In this document: in pieces, positions 42,824-55,319 of the stretch | Layout of the letters: every line of letters starts with the position of its first letter | How positions within the stretch are numbered: position 1 is the first letter of the stretch | The notes under the pieces: generated by a model | What the model saw: the letters and a program-made list of their open reading frames with translations, nothing else | Told to the model about the DNA's origin: nothing | The model's database searches: none | NCBI GenBank assembly: GCA_030248195.1 | Contig: JASAND010015492.1 | Location: 26,715 to 90,714 of the forward strand | From: Trissonchulus latispiculum | Lineage: Eukaryota; Nematoda; Enoplea; Enoplida; Ironidae | Length of the DNA stretch: 64,000 bases | Reading direction: 5' to 3' | Position numbers and translations under genes: made by a program

Positions 42824-45800
42824 CTAAATTAAGTTTTGGGCAGCGTCCGCCACAAGAGTACTGTTCAGCAGACCAGATTTGGTCAACTCATCCCGCAGTA
42901 AGTAGAATACATCCAGCTGAAATTCTGGCTTCATTAACAATACCTGCTGAACTAAAACTCTGGCATCTGGTATCCTGAAACATGGCATTAAATCAGCAAT
43001 CTAGTGCCTAACCCAAAAAGAAAAATTAAATAATGACAATTATGTAGCTGCAGTGATAGCACGGCTGCATCGATACCACTTTGCCAGAACTATAAGACAA
43101 CTGGCTCCGAAGCACATCCGTTGTATAATACCTGAACAATGACAACGTAATAGAAATTTATTACATACCTGATAAAAGTCTGAATATAAACATTGACAAA
43201 GGTGCCCATTAAAAGCTGGCAGTCAAAACGATCCATGAGACCACCATGACCAGGAATAACATCACCAAAGTCCTTTATTTTAAATGCTCTTTTAAAACCA
43301 GATGCAAAGAAACCACCAAAGGGGCCAATTAGAGATGCAAATAAGCCCATGACTAGGGTATGGAACATAAATGGATAAAAGTATAAGATTCGCCGAACTC
43401 TCAGCTAAAACAACAAGAAAAATCAAAAGTCAATTATTTCCCATAAAATGCTCTTAACTGAGCATATATACTTGAGTCGTCTATTCAATAATCGATTCAG
43501 CTCAGAATATCGAGGAACAGAAAAATTCGCGTCCGATTGGTGATCTCCTTCTTGATGTGGTCGACGCTGTTATCGATTATCGGACGATTATCCTTCCACG
43601 TGCTTTCTGGGGCGTTGTCCAAACGTACCAAATGGATTCTGTTTCAACTAGGGCACCAGTTACACATGTGGAACCGGTGTCGATCTTTGTCATTCAAAGT
43701 ACGATGTAGTTACTAATCATCCTTAAATTGCCCCTGAGCGAATGCGAAAGGCAACCATCTGTAGAACCAGCTGACCAGTTCTTTAATCAGATGGTATGTC
43801 CTTAGATCAGCCCAAATTCGCTAAGACTGGTTCAGGGTTATCTGTGACTGACTGCATCTGAGTTCCGAAGATCAGCTCATATGACTCTGATCGTGCTCCA
43901 GAAATATGAAGAAAAAGAAGTTCAGAATATCTACTCCAAATGTGTGCAATACCAGATTTTATGAGGTGTATGTGTGTGTGACTGTTCTTTTGGCTAATGA
44001 CTAATGAACAAGAATAAGAATAGAAGAATAACAAGAATAACATGTCTCACAACAATAATAAACCGGTAAGCTTACCAGTTTACAAATAAATGCAAAGCAT
44101 TCTGGCAGGGCAATTTCTCTGACCCGAAAACTGACCGGAATGATACAAGACTTAGTAAAGTCCGCCTCTTCGCTGTATTCGATGGGGCAAATATACCACG
44201 GATACCGAAGTAGAACATAAGAGAGCTATAAAATGCAAAATTCAGAAAAAAGACAATATAAGACAAATAATCAACAATTCTTAATCAAATACAGTGTCAT
44301 TTAACTCCCCATAATTTTGTCGGCAGCATCTTTCTTTGCATCACACTCCACGAAAGAAAACCAGTAACCGTAGGTATTTTAACAATAGAATAAGAGAAAT
44401 GCGTGCCACATGTAAAAAATAGAAGAGTCAGCAGTCAGCACACCATTAAGCCAAAGACAACAGTCGAAACGGCTCCACCAATAAATCCTTCCCAGGTCTT
44501 CTTTGGTGACAGCTGAATGAGAGGAGTACGTCCAAAAAAGAATCCAAACATATACGCCATGATATCATTGCAAATGATCATTGAAACTGGGACAAGAAAC
44601 CTACAATTATTATACTATATAAGTTTTTTACATACACGGCCACAACACGAACATAATGTGCAATGACTAGGAGCACGATCAAGCGGACACAAATTTACTA
44701 ACGGTTAAGAACAGTAAACAGCTATTCTATTGACGTGTACCGGTGTTCACAATGCCTCTGTAAATGGTGGAAACCGCAACAACAAAATGGAAAATGAAAA
44801 TAGAAAAGAAAATATCTAGTAGGCTTATTAGAGCTGATAAAATTTTGCTTACCAAATCATACCACTGAAAATATTTTGTATGATCAAATATGCTTGGGTG
44901 ACGAGTATTAGCAAGGTCACATGAGTCCAGGCAAACTAAAACCCAAGCAATTTCATACACTGGGAAACTACATAGTGTAAAAATTAATTACGTTCGACTT
45001 TACATAACAGTCGCTGAATAAGGTAAAAGGAACAACAGAATATAACAGCACAATAAAATAAAATTGTGCTAAACACAAAGAAATAACTAATCAAAAAGGT
45101 AAAGGTGTGAGTTAAGGTTAAATTATCTAAATTTATACAATTACAATTACAATCACATTTATACAATTCCACTAAATTTGATCGACTCACCATAGAGAAC
45201 TGGCGAAGATAATATTTTTTCTTTAAACTGAGAACGAAACCAACAAATCCGACAATGTACATACAGAAAGCCAGGAATCGCCTGTAGCTTACAAGAAACT
45301 GCAAAAATTCCTAAAGCAAACGAAAATAAAAATCACGCGAGCGTTGGAATTTGCAAGTATTGAAAATGTCAGCCACAAGCAATTCAAAAACAAGAAAAAA
45401 CGATGAAATGCCTACAGAAAATGACACAGCCGTGCTAGCTCATTCCAAAGAAAACTTCCACTATCACGTAACAGAATTTAGAAATCCAGAGCCTTATGCG
45501 ATCAATGCTACAGTTTTTATGAGAACTTAATGTGTGTGCTGCTATTCAAGGTAGTTTTCAGGAAGCACAACGTCACGACCGATGCAGCACATTTCCTGAT
45601 TAAAAAAGGACATATCGTCCCTCCTAATCGACATCTTTCCGTTGGTTTTGAGTTTTGACCAACGTTGCGTGACCAGTTTCCTGGACAATATTTCCCTCCT
45701 ACAAGCAACAATTATTACTTGCGATGAGTAATACGGCCAACACCAACACCATCACCAACAACTCTAAATTTAATTAACGCACGCAACCCACTTCTTTTCT

Positions 45801-48800
45801 CAGCAGAATTCTGAAGTAATCAAGCAACGATTCCGCAAATATGTAATAGTTGGAAGTCAGAAGGAACCACCAAGACAGTACTCTAAACCATGGCAAGTTG
45901 TGCACACGATAGACGGCGTAGCCAATGGAAATGATCTCTTGAAAACACTTTAGCTGAATCGCCAACACCTAAATGAATTGCTTGAAAACATGCAAACAGT
46001 AGACATACAACGTAAAAATTCTAATAAAATAAAATAGCACGTGATTCCCCGGGCAAAAGAATAGGAACAACAAACAAGTAAACCAGCAACTACGTTTACG
46101 AAAAAACATTTATATACGTATGTTATATCTATATTTTTTGTCAATTAAATTATCATCAAGCGACAAGTTCCCAGTTCAAAGTCAAAATCCTTTTCTAACA
46201 CGTTTCTCCGCCTCTTAGCAATTTCAGCAGTACATAATATAGACATCTCCATAATATAGCCTTTCAGACTAATTCACTTACAAAATAGGCAAAGCTGTGC
46301 ACTCAACGCTTTCACAAAAAGGAATGGTATCAATAATGGTGTCATCATGTATTAAATCATTCACAAAAAGTAATGAAGTAAACATAAATATATTAGTAAT
46401 GTCGCTACGAAAGGGAGAATCTAACTTCTAACACAGGCTATGAATAAATAAGTACGTATGTTATTCATAAAAATCAACGTAACGTACCATAAACATCAGA
46501 TAAAGCGGACCTTTGTAGATAATAAAGGTGAAAGTACTGATCATCACAATGGAAAATATACCTCGAACCACCCAATTTCGCCAACTGAAAAAAAGAAAAA
46601 CGCGCCGTAGTCTAACCCGGAAGCTATGCATGGCAGACAAAGTATACAGTTCACAGTCTTTAGAAAGATCCCTTCACACAAAAAAGAGCACATATTCAGC
46701 TCCTTCCTGGAATTATTCTAGGGAACTTTTTGTTTTGAGGGGCCCATATTTTCCCACTATTTTCGGGGAGGCCATTTATGGGCGGGGTGGGGCCCCCCAC
46801 TACAATAAGCTTACTTAAGGGGGGGTCCATTTTTGGCCGATTTTTCTACCATCTCCGATTTTGCTCATTTTCACATATTTTGTTGTCCGATTGGTTTTTA
46901 ACGAGTTTTTAAAATGAAGGTCCGATCTCTTACGGTTAGCGAGTAATTTCACCTCAAAGTTGACGTCAGTATGTGTTAAACATAGGAAACGGAAAAAGTG
47001 GTGATTTTTTCCGTGCGCCAGAGAAATCTCGCCAACGACAAAACGGAGCACTTCAACGACCATCTTATATCATAAATACGATCTAGAAGGGTGATTTGTA
47101 GGAAACAGAATTCTAATTTAGGCCTTCAAAAATTTTTAATTAATTTTTTAAGTTTGCGAACAGCCAAATTTGACTGTTTTGCAACGTTGGAATTAGGGGT
47201 CAACAACTTTGATTAAATATTCTGAAAGCTGTAAGGCCTAATTAAAAATTCTACTTCCTACAAATCACAGCTTCTGAAAGACATTTCGAACGATACCAAT
47301 TGATCCTGGTTAGCTCTGTCCGACTTCGAGATTTCTGTGGCGCAGAAATCTCAATTTTTAGCAAAATTTAGAAAATTCCCGTTTTTTGGCAAATAACATA
47401 GAGCTATGGCAACACAGACCTATAAAATGTTAGACTATCTATTTGCGCACCATTATTGATGACTTTAGGTCAAGTTTGGGCACAAATGGTGCAGGTTAGT
47501 GCAAACAGTTGGTCGCTGGGGTTAAATATGGGGTTCTGATAACCACAATCTCAAAAATAGCGATTTTTCAAATTTTTCGAAATATGTTAAATTTTATATC
47601 AATCGAAAGCTCTCATTGTCCTGGACATTTTTTCTTCTTGGACCATTGCCCGCCCAAATTCAAGTTATCGGCCGTTAAATGATTTTCGTTTTCAAGGCTT
47701 TCCAGCCCCGGTGCTACTCCCTAAAATCACTAAATAAAGTAATAAAGAAAAGTTTTCCCATTAAAAGCTACCCTAACTTCTTTGTTTGCATCAGATAACA
47801 AACATACAACCGAATGAAGCTCCATTCTCAAGGAAAGTGCCTTTATTTGCTGGGGCACCGCCGTTTTCACTTGTTTTCAAATTGCATGCAATTAATAGCA
47901 GGTTACTCGTTAAGTCCTGAACGAAACTACTCGAAATTAAAACTCGATATTCAGGACATATGTGACAAAATGTTGTGTGAAAATGAGCAAAATCCGTGAC
48001 CATAAAATTTTTCATGGTGGACCCCCCCTTAAGTGATGAATACCAAATACACTAGTGACAAAAATTTTTCCAATTGCGCTCAAACTTTGTCACATATTAG
48101 TACCTGGGTTTCTTCGAAATAATTAAAAGTTTCGATGCTTTTCATTTTTCACAGCGTTCACAGCAGTGGTCGAACTTTTTGAGTTTTGTGCGGACTGCCA
48201 CGAGCCAATGGCTTGAATTTCTTTGTTAACATAAAGCAACCTTAGGACTATTGTTGGGTATGCGCAAAGGCTAACTTGACTTAGTAAACGCAGGTACAAT
48301 ACGACATTTACCATGCATCCCCCAAATTATGGCAATTCACATTTTTCGATTGAGACCTAATCCGCTATAAGCAACCGATTGGGATCGAATTTTGCACACA
48401 AATATCTCTTAATACTATAAATATGTTTGCAAAATTTGAAGCGTTTTGACCGCAGCAGTGAAAAGTAATACAACATTTTGTTCGAGTTTTGCGGTCTGAG
48501 AAGCAAAATTGGCTTCCCGCGTTTTAATGGCAAATTTTAAAATAAATCGAATTATTATCTTGGACGACAAAATTAAATAGAACCGGTCCAGGTTAACAGG
48601 AACCCCCTATCAAATTCCGCAATGTTAATATATACATCTGGGCTTATTCTAGTGGGGGGGGGGGGGCCCCCCCATAAACACCCTTCCCCCCCCCAAAAAT
48701 CGTTCCCCCCCCAAAAATCGCCCCCCCCCAAAAAAAGTAGGCGCCCCTTTTGGTACCAAATTTTGCCTTGAAAAAATCGCTCAGAAGGCCAAATTTTCAA

Positions 48801-51800
48801 AAATTTTCCGGCTTCGCCGGAGATTTTTACTCAATGTTTGCCCTTTTCAACACTAAATCTGCTTATTTTTGCTATGAAAATCAGCTTTTATAGTATATGC
48901 CAGAAAAATAGCTCTATTTTTAGCATATTTTTCGAAAAATTTTCGCCCCCCCCCCAAAATTCCTTGCCCCTCGGACCTTTGGGGGGGCCCCCCCAAGAAA
49001 AAATCCCTAGAATAAGCCCAGTACATTTCACTTTTTAAACTGTATAAAAAAGCTCACATTCATAAAGAAAACATGCTGTCATAGTAAACTATTTCAGATA
49101 TATAATATTTGAATTTTGAAAACCTCAACGATAAAACGAGAAGTTATAATATAAATAGATAATATTGTTCGAAATTTTCTGCAAAGGCCTGGAAACCTGG
49201 AGACCTACAACCATCAAGATTTATATAATCAGCGTTGCGTAACAAAAAATACATGTGCTGAAAAGAATAAAATCGTTAAAACTTGCTATTTCGTGCACTC
49301 TAGAAACAGCAAAATCTCAGCCGTTACTATAGCTTAAAACTACACACTTTTCCAGCCAAATAGATCAAAATACAAAACGTAAAGCCAAGTCAAGTTATTA
49401 TTACATACATACGTCCAAAATATAAAACCAACTTTGAAATAAAAATCCATACAATCACATCCCGGCGAAGCCGGACATTTTTTAAAAAATATGGGCAAAA
49501 ACGTAAATTTTGCTTAAAAATTTTGTCAATTCCTAGAATTTTTTAAGTCAGCCAGAAAAAAAGGAAATAAAAGGAATTTTGGGCGAAAAAAAAGGAAATA
49601 AAAGGAAGGTCTCGAAAAAAAAGGAAATAAAAGGAAAAAAAAGGAACCGCAACAGGCCTGAACTAATACAAAAAAGTACTCAATCGTTAGGTCCCATCAT
49701 ATTCTAAACAACGTTTCTAATTGCACCAAGTAACGATATTGCTTCTACTATGAGATAAAATCCATAAGCTTAGTTGTAGCAGTATACGTAGAAAACACGC
49801 AATTTTTACCGAATTTTTAGCATATTTTTTACCCATTTATCCCCTCCACTTTTTTGAGCACAAAGTATTTCGATATTGTTGTTGTTGTAATTTTCGGACC
49901 CGTCAGCCTAGACGGCTATGAGGCACATCAACTATCCGAAGTCCAGCACAAGTCTTCGTAGTTCGCTTGCCACTAGCACATCATTCAGAGAGCCGGAATC
50001 GGCAAGAAGGAGGAGAGTCAAGGAACCACTCGGTAGCATAATTTAAGCACTTGGACGGCATCAGTGTAATTCGACATGGCGATGCCATGACCCCGAAAAC
50101 AGAGCCCATTTGCGCCGTTGACCAGACGGATGCCAGGGGACATCTGTGGGGATCTCCATTTGTTGGGGACCGTGTCCATCGGATTTCCCACGGAGGTGGC
50201 ATCTAGGTCCCCCTGAGTGTTCCATCATGTTCAGCGTCGCTTATTTACACCTGGTTTATTATGTATATACGGAGGTAAATTGCCTTCGTAAAGCATTAAA
50301 AACAACCTTTTAATTTGCAGCATTTGACTGACGTGACATATCCTGGGTACGGGGCCGTTTTTTAGACATATATCTCCAATTTCGCTGATTTTTCGATTCT
50401 CCCAAAATCATTATCTCGACATAATTATATGATATGACATTTGATTAGGGTTTTCGATGAAATTAGCAATTTGACCCGAAATGGCACATATACGTACATA
50501 CAAAGGCGAACCTAGACAAAATCTATACCCACTGTTTTTGTGTTTATTATTGTTTTTCTGCACTTTGTTAAAAAACCGCAAAAAATTTTAAAAATGCACC
50601 AAAAACCTGAAAAAGTCATATTTTTATTCATTTTTGTTATAATTTCAAGTTTTTTGGAAAAATTTTGAGCCTTCTGCGCTAAACTAATTTTCGTCTAGAC
50701 ATATGAGGACATTGTCGGCGTGGCCTTCATCTACGCAACGCTGCCATACGGACTGTAATTCAATGAAATTTACATTTCAAAATTCTGGAAGTTACAGGAA
50801 TTATTAAAAATTTGTTGTCGAAAAGTAAAAGTTTGAAAGGTTTTCATCCAAACGCAGGCCAAACGAACCGCAGGCGCGAAAAATTTTCCAATTTTTTAGT
50901 TGTATGCAATGAGTAGCTCATTATGCTTTCTCCCCAGCAATTCCCGGAGGTGTCTGACGAAAGGGAGGGAAATGGAAACCCCCTGGGTGCGCCCATGGTC
51001 TGGGGTGGGTTTCCATCTGCTATAACACATTCAGAAGTCCTCGACACAAATATTTAACTCTTGTATCCAGTACTCTTGAATTTAAAATGACTCTAACTAC
51101 AGAAGAGGTTGAGTGCGCATCTTGTGTTACTGTGCCTCGTTCTGTGTTTTTCTTTAACGTTCACTTCATTGATTGTTTGCAAAAGATAGTATATGCACTG
51201 CGAAAAATTGAATTTTAGAAACAAAACAGCTTTTAAAAACATCCATTATTCTAAAAACACATTTAGTGTTCCAAGTAAGGTAAGAGGGTGATAGCAAAAC
51301 AAACTGAACGTACCGCGCAGGTAGTACGGCGAGAACTTCGTCCACAATTTGCATCATTTTGTCTGACGCCTGAGGTAATCCTTTCGTCCGTTTCTCCAGC
51401 TTTTCCTCGCTGAGCAAGACTTCTTCATCCTCAGACTTCAATAAAAGTAAGTATAAACTGTCTGCATGCTTTGGAGCAGATGCCATATGCGCACGACATA
51501 CATAATACAAGAATAAAAATGCTCCGTCGGGGCATGAAAAATGCAATAAGGGTGACATTAGGTTTTAAGCCCTGCATCCAGGTCTGATTTCTGCTGAGGG
51601 CGGTCTTTCGAAAGTACTCAAATTTCTTTTGGGGAGATCAAAAATTTGAAAAAAGTGGTTCGATTATTTAGCTCAAGTTTTGGTCAAACAGTGGTCCATA
51701 TGTTTATTTGATAGTCAAATATTTTTAAATTTGGCTTTGGTTTTCTGGTTAAGTATAATGGCTTTGGGCCCTGCCAACGAAACTAAAACGAACGAAAACG

Positions 51801-52734
51801 TTTACTCCAGGCATCATAGACGGAAACAGACGTTGAAATAACACTATAAAAATAAACAATTTCAAGAAATTAAACATAACAAAATAACTCAGTGGGATTT
51901 TGCTGGTTTACACTGTTCAGCACATCAAGGCGGCAACATCAAAGGGAGCTAGTTGAAATAAGGGAACTTGTTTGAATAATCATTGCGGCCGCAATATAAG
52001 TCGAACCACGAAAACTTAATATCGGTGGATTCAGCTCAGATTGAACTTTATGATTACGCTACTTTTCCCAGATTCGCGATGCTGAAATTTTGGGTCACCA
52101 AATGGCATTTTCGAAAAAATCTACTTTCAAATTTTGAAATACCACTTATATCACATCAAAGCTGACGCCCAGGCGGTCCTGAAAATCCAATCGAAAAATT
52201 TTTCCACTGGGCGAGCCACGAGTTGTAGCCAGTCAAAGTCGAAAAAGCGGAAAAGATCAAAGGATTTTGAAAACCGAAAAATAAAATAACTCACGCAATT
52301 TTCAATCAAAAGTTGAAATTCAGTGTGTAGGACTTTCAGACAAGGGGAAAATTTTACTGAAAAAATTGTAGTAGTACCATGTACCAATCTTTCTGGTAAC
52401 ATAAAAGCGGCGACCTTTGAAATCGCACGGGAAATTTCAAAAATGTTTTTTCACGAAAAGAAAGATCTCATCAGTCCGGTTCAGAAAATATATATATACT
52501 TTATGGTAACGATTTTGTAGCGCTTTTGACATATAAAGAAAACAATTTCGCTTTCTACATTTTTGGTCAGACTTTAGATAACGCAGCCTAGAAATTAACA
52601 GGTATATATATAATGTTGTAAGCAATGTAAGCATGCATCACCTGCTGCTGAGAATCAGACTCCTTCATCGTCTTATACTCCTTCCCCGCAGCATCTCCAT
52701 GTCCAGCCACATTCCTCTGAATCAATTCCGTCAT
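42824..52734 (-). CDS. Phosphatidate cytidylyltransferase (CDP-diacylglycerol synthase), ten exons
   Basis: This enzyme makes CDP-diacylglycerol from phosphatidate and CTP, a precursor of phosphatidylinositol and cardiolipin, in the endoplasmic reticulum membrane. Exons in transcript order are 52734-52642, 51435-51314, 46584-46488, 45968-45792, 45310-45191, 44935-44853, 44600-44444, 44225-44076, 43404-43169 and 42974-42824. All junctions are GT-AG and phases agree, giving 461 codons, the usual length of animal enzymes. Exon 2 supplies the acidic N-terminal region, and exon 3 begins the membrane domain (RW|RNWVVRG). Exon 4 has [17 protein letters not shown], and exon 7 has [19 protein letters not shown]. 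The family signature lies in exon 9 at residues 368-394 ([13 protein letters not shown], then [11 protein letters not shown]), complete with its Lys-Asp and His residues. About eight hydrophobic segments are visible. The start is the first ATG of exon 1; exon 1 itself is the least certain part. Intron 2 (4.7 kb) is loaded with mobile elements. Confidence 0.93.
46819..48028. mobile_element. TTAA-flanked TIR element, 1210 bp
   Basis: Ggggggtcca at the left and tggacccccc at the right are complementary, and both flanks are TTAA (46815-46818 and 48029-48032). Complementarity continues imperfectly inward: gattttgctcattttcaca near 46858 pairs with its complement near 47980. Two frames, at 47063-46815 minus and 47814-47999 plus, are terminal-repeat artefacts. 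The TTAA target suggests a piggyBac-type source. Confidence 0.8.
48639..49020. mobile_element. TIR element related to the 41.77-kb MITE, inverted
   Basis: It has ends tgggcttattctag and ctagaataagccca, with a subterminal ggggatttttt-like word next to the right end instead of the left. I see no clean 8-bp duplication. A shorter, diverged relative may lie at about 46708-46814 (attattctaggg ... ctacaataagctt). Confidence 0.7.
49550..49650 (+). repeat. Simple array of aaaggaaataaaaggaa
   Basis: Five to six imperfect copies of an 18-20 bp purine-rich unit, within intron 2. Confidence 0.85.
49870..50225 (-). repeat. Possible SINE or retroelement end with (caa)n tail
   Basis: Read on the minus strand, a GC-richer segment of about 350 bp ends in acaacaacaaca. 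Composition differs sharply from the AT-rich intron around it. No polymerase III boxes or RT motifs are convincing, so the class is open. Confidence 0.35.
51507..51560 (+). repeat. Terminal fragment of the gctcc-hairpin repeat
   Basis: Acaagaataaaaatgctcc is followed by a small hairpin and aataagggtgacattagg. It is the same end as at 52.83, 55.32, 56.03 (reverse) and 56.46 kb (reverse), and is located at the 5' edge of exon 2's upstream intron. Confidence 0.75.
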
Positions 52735-52832
52735 GACTGAGACGTCAAATCAATGACAGATGCGTAAACTCAAACATAGCGGTGTTTGAATATGTACGTA
52801 TATAAGCTACAACAGTAATTATACATCTATAC

Positions 52833-53105
52833 AAGAACAAAAATGCTCCGGTGGAGCATGAAAAATGCAATATGGGTGACATTAGGTTGTAAATGGACAG
52901 AGGACTACGTAGGTTTTAAAACGTTAATATGGGAGGGGCAGGTTGTAAATGCCAGGAGGACTAGGTTAAAAGCGCACTAATATGGACCAGCTTCGCTGAA
53001 CAACCCATATTCGCGAAAACTGTCCAGAGTTTCTATCGGCTGCTGCTTGCTGTGGATATTGACAGTTCTTCAGAAAATTGTACGATTTGTCAGCATGACC
53101 TGCAA
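52833..53105 (+). repeat. gctcc-hairpin repeat, 273-bp copy
   Basis: It runs from acaagaacaaaaatgctcc to gtcagcatgacctgcaagt and is nearly identical to the reversed copy at 55762-56032. The terminal hairpin is gctcc-ggt-ggagc. It lies about 100 bp upstream of the first exon of the cytidylyltransferase gene. Confidence 0.8.
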
Positions 53106-53850
53106 GTATTATAGGGGGCCGCGAGAGCGACCCCCTATAATATGGGTGTAAAAGGCGCTGCGCGGCCCTTTGGGACTCGTTCGAGCACGGTGCCAGCTCA
53201 ATACTGAACGAAACTCGGCAAGTTTGGTATCGTTGGAATCTACCCGACGAGTACAACACGTTGCAAAAAAGTTTTGGTCAAAATTTTCAACTTTGAAAAT
53301 TTTCGCAGAGGTGTTTGAAAGATGTGGACATTTTCAGCCGGAAAGGTTTATATTTTCTGAATGCCGATATAGTCCATGTGCACCGCGCTATATTTTTTCG
53401 CTGCCCGGCCCGGCATGCCACCTGTGCGGCCGGCCAAAAGTGGCCAAACGGCGTTTTTGGTCAAAAAAGGCCAATTTTGTGTCACGGCCACAGGGCGCAG
53501 GGAACAAGTTAGAGAGACGCGGCTTGCTGCATAAGAAACTTTGGGATGGGTAGCGTGTCATAACGTTGGCCGATTTTTGATTTAGGTCCTGGACCGTTCT
53601 GGCGGCCGGTCCAAAGTTAGTTAGTTAGAGAGACGTGGTTTGTTGCAGAAGGATCTACGGAAGGGTTTATATGTCCTAACGAGGGCGATTTTTGATATCT
53701 GGCCAGGATCGTTCTGGCGGCCGGCCCAAAGTTGGTCCGGCCAAATAGCCATTTTCGAAAAATTTCTAAGTCCCAACTCTACAGAAGATAGTCAAAAATA
53801 GGCCTAAATATGCTGTAGTCAAAAATAGGCCTAAATATGCTGTTTTGAGC
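53106..53850. repeat. Hairpin-headed repeat with two internal tandem duplications
   Basis: It begins with the stem tatagggggccgc/agcgaccccctata around a gag loop (53112-53143) followed by aatatgggtg, like the structure at 9.56 kb. Two units of about 118 bp (agttagagagacg, 53508 and 53625) and two exact 27-bp units (gtcaaaaataggcctaaat, 53789 and 53817) follow. There are no genes. Confidence 0.65.
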
Positions 53851-54872
53851 CATTTAGTGAGACGCATATAAGGGTTATTGGGGTCGCTGAAAACGATGAG
53901 CATAGGCGCAGCGCCGTGCGGTGCTGCTATCGTGCTGTACTGTTATGCAGCAACCATAGCACGCTGTCTGTAGACTTACTGTAAACGGCTAAACATATGA
54001 AACTTCGTGAAAATTGTGTCTGGAGTAAGGGGGAACTGTAGCTATGTTAGTTGGTGCACTCTCTAGCTTCCACCGTGCTGCATGTGCAAACACAGCACAG
54101 TCGATAGCAAGTTATTCATTCGTCACTGGTATTTGAAATTCGGCATACAGATAGTTTAGGACATGACAAACTATTATAGATATATACGTTTCGTATACTT
54201 ATTACGATGTTACTATGTGGTTGCGCTGCAGTGCAGTGCTGCAGAGGTACAGCACGGCCTATAACTAACTACAGATAAGTTGCAATCGTCCAAAATTTTG
54301 CATGCAAGCGCGGCAGAGTATTGCAAATGGTGCCGCATGAGTTTTCTTCACCGACAGTAAAGTTTGTATCTAGTTGCGCTGCAGTACAGTGCTGCTGAAG
54401 TACAGCACGGCTTATAACTCGCTGCAGGTAAGTTGCATTCGTCCGAAATTTTGTATAAAAGTGCAGAAGAGCATTGCAAATCGTGCCGCATGAGTTTTCT
54501 TCGCTGGTAGTAAAGCTTGCATCTGGTTGCGCTGCAGTAGAGTGCTGCTGAAGTACAGCACGGGCTAGAACTAGTTACAGACAAGTTGCAATCTTCCGAA
54601 ATTTTGCACACAAGTGCGGCAGAGCATTGCAAATCGTGCCATATGAGTTTCCTTCACCGACAGTAAAGTTTGCATCTGGTTGCGCTGCGTAGAGTGCTAT
54701 ATGCTATATACAGTAACTAAAACTATTGCAGCCATGGGTATATACTGGGTGTTGGATTTCTGTCAAAAGAGAAAAGGGAAGAAATTGGAACTTTTCAAGC
54801 TTCTTTGTTCTGTACTTTCGGTTGACAATTAATGATTGGCGGAATTTTTAAAGTTTCTTTCACACAGCCTTA

Positions 54873-55277
54873 CCGTATTATGCCAAACAGTGGCCCATGG
54901 GCGTTTTTTTCGGAATCGGCAATTTCGGATTTGATTTTTGTAATCCAAAAAAGCGCCCATCCCCCGAAAAAACGCCCATGGGCTATATTTTGGAAACAGT
55001 CTTATAATTACAGCTTTGCCAATTTTCGATAAATTCGAGAAATTTCTACGGACAAGCTGCTCGGCACGTGTCAGTTGCTCATAATATGTCTATCCAAACA
55101 ACCGAAGATTGATTATAAGCCTTACAATACGTAGCTTAAACAGTGACAACTTTATTCACAAACTCTTAATTTTCTAAGTCATGAAAGTGAGCATTGAGAA
55201 ATCCAAAAAAGCGCCCACCCCCCGAAAAAACGCACATGGGCGTTTTATTGGGTGGGCCACTGTTTGGCATAATGCGG
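54873..55277. mobile_element. 405-bp MITE nested in the left foldback arm, TA duplication
   Basis: The ends ccgtattatgccaaacag and ctgtttggcataatgcgg are complementary apart from one base, and both flanks are TA. The corresponding place in the right arm (about 58648) is uninterrupted, reading as the complement of cacagctttaacgttttt, so the empty site is preserved. Internally, gcgcccatcccccgaaaaaacgc is duplicated. Confidence 0.9.
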
Positions 55278-55319
55278 TAACGTTTTTGCTTTTACTGAGA
55301 ACCTTAAAAATGAAATAGG

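Larger units (their letters stand above)
46585..51313 (-). other. Intron 2 of the cytidylyltransferase gene, filled with mobile DNA
   Basis: This 4.7-kb intron is about ten times longer than most others in the gene (194-1206 bp). It holds a TTAA-flanked element (46819-48028), a TIR element (48639-49020), an aaggaaataa array, a possible SINE (49870-50225) and unassigned AT-rich DNA. The unassigned stretch 50230-51313 shows no feature. Confidence 0.75.

Noticed and set aside
46528..46818. 96-codon plus-strand frame
   Set aside because: It lies antisense to exon 3 of the cytidylyltransferase gene and runs into a transposable element.
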